Shown here in pieces: positions 46,321 through 47,408 of a stretch of 47,408 nt of DNA; within the stretch, counting starts at the first letter, position 1, and every line of letters starts with the position of its first letter. The notes beneath the pieces were generated by a model, which made no database searches, had not been told where the DNA came from, and saw nothing but the letters and a program-made list of their open reading frames with translations. Origin of the DNA: Candidatus Pacearchaeota archaeon (GTDB lineage: Archaea; Nanobdellota; Nanobdellia; Pacearchaeales; GW2011-AR1); NCBI GenBank assembly GCA_018304145.1, contig JAGVWU010000002.1, forward strand, positions 1 to 47,408, given 5' to 3'. Position numbers and translations under genes: made by a program.

Positions 46321-47226
46321 TTACTTAGTATAAAATTCTGCAATATCCTTGTCTTTTAGAACATGTTTTAAGCCGACTTTTTGGCCTAAGAATTTTGCAC
46401 TTGGGCCGAAGATTTTAGCATATTTAACTTTCTTGCTGTAACCATTAAGGATTTTTTCAGCAAGTTGTTCAAGAGTTGATCCTGGCTTCATTACCATAGG
46501 AACATTATCTTCTTTTTTTCCAGGCTGTCTTGTATAAATTCTTATTATACAAAAGGACTTGAAAATTTTTTCTTTTAATTCTTTTATTCCTTCATCTGTT
46601 AGTGTTGAAGTTAAAACAAAATTATATTTTTTTGTTTTTAAAGTCTCTCCAATCTTCCTTTTTGTCTGTTCGTCATACAAGTCTATTTTATTAAAAATTA
46701 TTATTTTTTTTGCCATTTTATTTTTTATTATATCCAAAATTGAATCTATTTCATGAATTTTTTCAATTACTATCAATAGAAGATCAGCATTATTTACAAT
46801 TCCATGGTCAAAACTTTCGCTTGCTATTGGAGGCAAATCAATTATTTGAATATTGCAACCTTCATAGTTTAGAGTTCCTATTTCAGGCTCTGTTGTTGTA
46901 AAGCCATAACTGGCTATTTTTGGGTTAGCATTTGTAAGGGATTTTAGAATAGAAGATTTTCCAGAATTAGTCAGCCCGATTATTATTGCCTGCATATCTT
47001 CTTTTTTAATCCCTTTTTTTCCTTTGTTTCTTTTTTTTGATTTTGTTATAGACTCTTTTAATTTCTTAATTTTTAATCTCATATCTCCCCTGAATTTTTC
47101 ACTCCCTTTATGAGAAGGTGCTGTTCTTAGCATTTCTTCCAGTGCAGCAAGCTCTTCTTCATCAGTTTTGGCTTCTCTGTACTTTTGCTCAGCTTTTCCA
47201 AATTTAAATCCAGCATTAATTGGCAT
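46321..47226 (-). CDS. DRG-family GTPase with TGS domain
   Basis: This 301-residue protein fits the DRG/Rbg group of Obg-like GTPases, which bind ribosomes. It has an N-terminal helical part (1-75), P-loop GLTNSGKS (84-91), switch I SYGFTTTEPEIG, a G3 motif DLPP (130-133) where the usual sequence is DLPG, NKID (G4), and a C-terminal TGS domain (IIRIYTRQPGKKEDNVPMVM). The archaeal DRG length is normally about 360, so it is short. The first nine codons are repeated, inverted, at the very end of the window. Confidence 0.9.
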   Translation of the reverse strand: MPINAGFKFGKAEQKYREAKTDEEELAALEEMLRTAPSHKGSEKFRGDMRLKIKKLKESITKSKKRNKGKKGIKKEDMQAIIIGLTNSGKSSILKSLTNANPKIASYGFTTTEPEIGTLNYEGCNIQIIDLPPIASESFDHGIVNNADLLLIVIEKIHEIDSILDIIKNKMAKKIIIFNKIDLYDEQTKRKIGETLKTKKYNFVLTSTLTDEGIKELKEKIFKSFCIIRIYTRQPGKKEDNVPMVMKPGSTLEQLAEKILNGYSKKVKYAKIFGPSAKFLGQKVGLKHVLKDKDIAEFYTK

Positions 47227-47408
47227 AAATAAATTAGTTAAAATGATTTTAAAAATTTATGGAGTTAGAAGATTTTATATATTCTTATTATTTTTGTATT
47301 AAATGAAAAATTCCAAAAAAAGAAGTTATAAAAAATCTTCTAACTCCATAAATTTTTAAAATCATTTTAACAAATTTATTTATGCCAATTAATGCTGGAT
47401 TTAAATTT
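47200..47408. repeat. large inverted repeat at the window end
   Basis: The left arm 47200-47276 and right arm 47332-47408 are reverse complements over 77 bases with one mismatch (47236 against 47372). They are separated by 55 bases whose outer parts still look related. The arms contain the start of the GTPase gene and its promoter. The repeat runs into the window edge. Confidence 0.95.
47382..47408 (+). CDS. start of a second inverted GTPase copy (partial)
   Basis: ATG 47382 opens MPINAGFKF, identical to the start of the GTPase on the other strand, and runs off the window. It could be a real divergent duplicate or the result of a foldback in assembly. Only nine codons can be seen. Confidence 0.4.

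Noticed and set aside
47303-47359. 18-residue peptide inside the terminal inverted repeat
   Set aside because: It is explained by the A-rich loop and the repeat arm; no promoter or conservation supports it.
1-47408. Insertion sequences or transposase genes
   Set aside because: No transposase-like protein and no terminal inverted repeats with target duplications were found.

Overview
The window reads as a stretch of an AT-rich archaeal chromosome, most likely from a DPANN lineage such as Pacearchaeota or Woesearchaeota; the lineage is inferred from gene content and style, not from a marker search. The archaeal signs are direct: both subunits of family D DNA polymerase, Orc1/Cdc6, ribosomal protein eL18 next to uL13 and uS9, an Lhr-type helicase, and many genes with a TATA-like box about 25-28 bases before the start codon, which implies leaderless mRNAs. 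A few genes use a GGAGG or GGTGA Shine-Dalgarno instead. Genes are small and tightly packed, and many are orphans.

Layout. 1-2.5 kb: a class II tRNA-Leu with the unusual anticodon AAG, then eL18-uL13-uS9 separated by strong hairpins, then a membrane protein. 2.5-4.5 kb: an XPD/DinG-like helicase. 4.5-6.6 kb: a diversity-generating retroelement (DGR) made of a reverse transcriptase, a 91-bp template repeat (TR) and a target gene carrying the matching 91-bp variable repeat (VR). TR and VR differ at 15 positions, 14 of them at template adenines. 6.7-13.3 kb: a RecB-like nuclease, a secreted protein, superoxide reductase, and a compact run of 2H phosphoesterase, Xer recombinase, HTH protein and hemerythrin. 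13-16 kb: an accessory zone of small orphan genes, intergenic repeats and hairpins. 16.4-18.8 kb: two convergent proteins of similar architecture (coiled coil, Q/T-rich linker, HTH) around a 32-bp perfect palindrome. One of them carries two copies of an Orc1-box-like sequence read in two different frames.

18.9-24.9 kb: a large surface protein, the Lhr helicase with a leader that can mask its own start, and two orphans. 24.9-33.2 kb: a replication cluster on the minus strand, orc1/cdc6 - PolD small subunit - Nudix hydrolase - HAD nucleotidase - PolD large subunit. It is preceded by a very AT-rich, repeat-filled intergenic region with a third Orc1-box-like site, a good origin candidate. 33.2-47.4 kb: a PRC-barrel protein, a metallophosphoesterase, amidophosphoribosyltransferase, a TctA-like transporter, a long repeat-bearing secreted protein, a VapBC pair, an M29 aminopeptidase, membrane proteins, a eukaryote-like tyrosyl-tRNA synthetase lacking the first HIGH histidine, a decayed gene, and a DRG-type GTPase. 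The last 209 bp form a large inverted repeat that begins a second, inverted copy of the GTPase gene.

The two most notable systems are the DGR, which diversifies a surface of its target protein, and the set of three near-identical origin-box-like sites that link the orc1 promoter region to a coding linker about 14.5 kb away.
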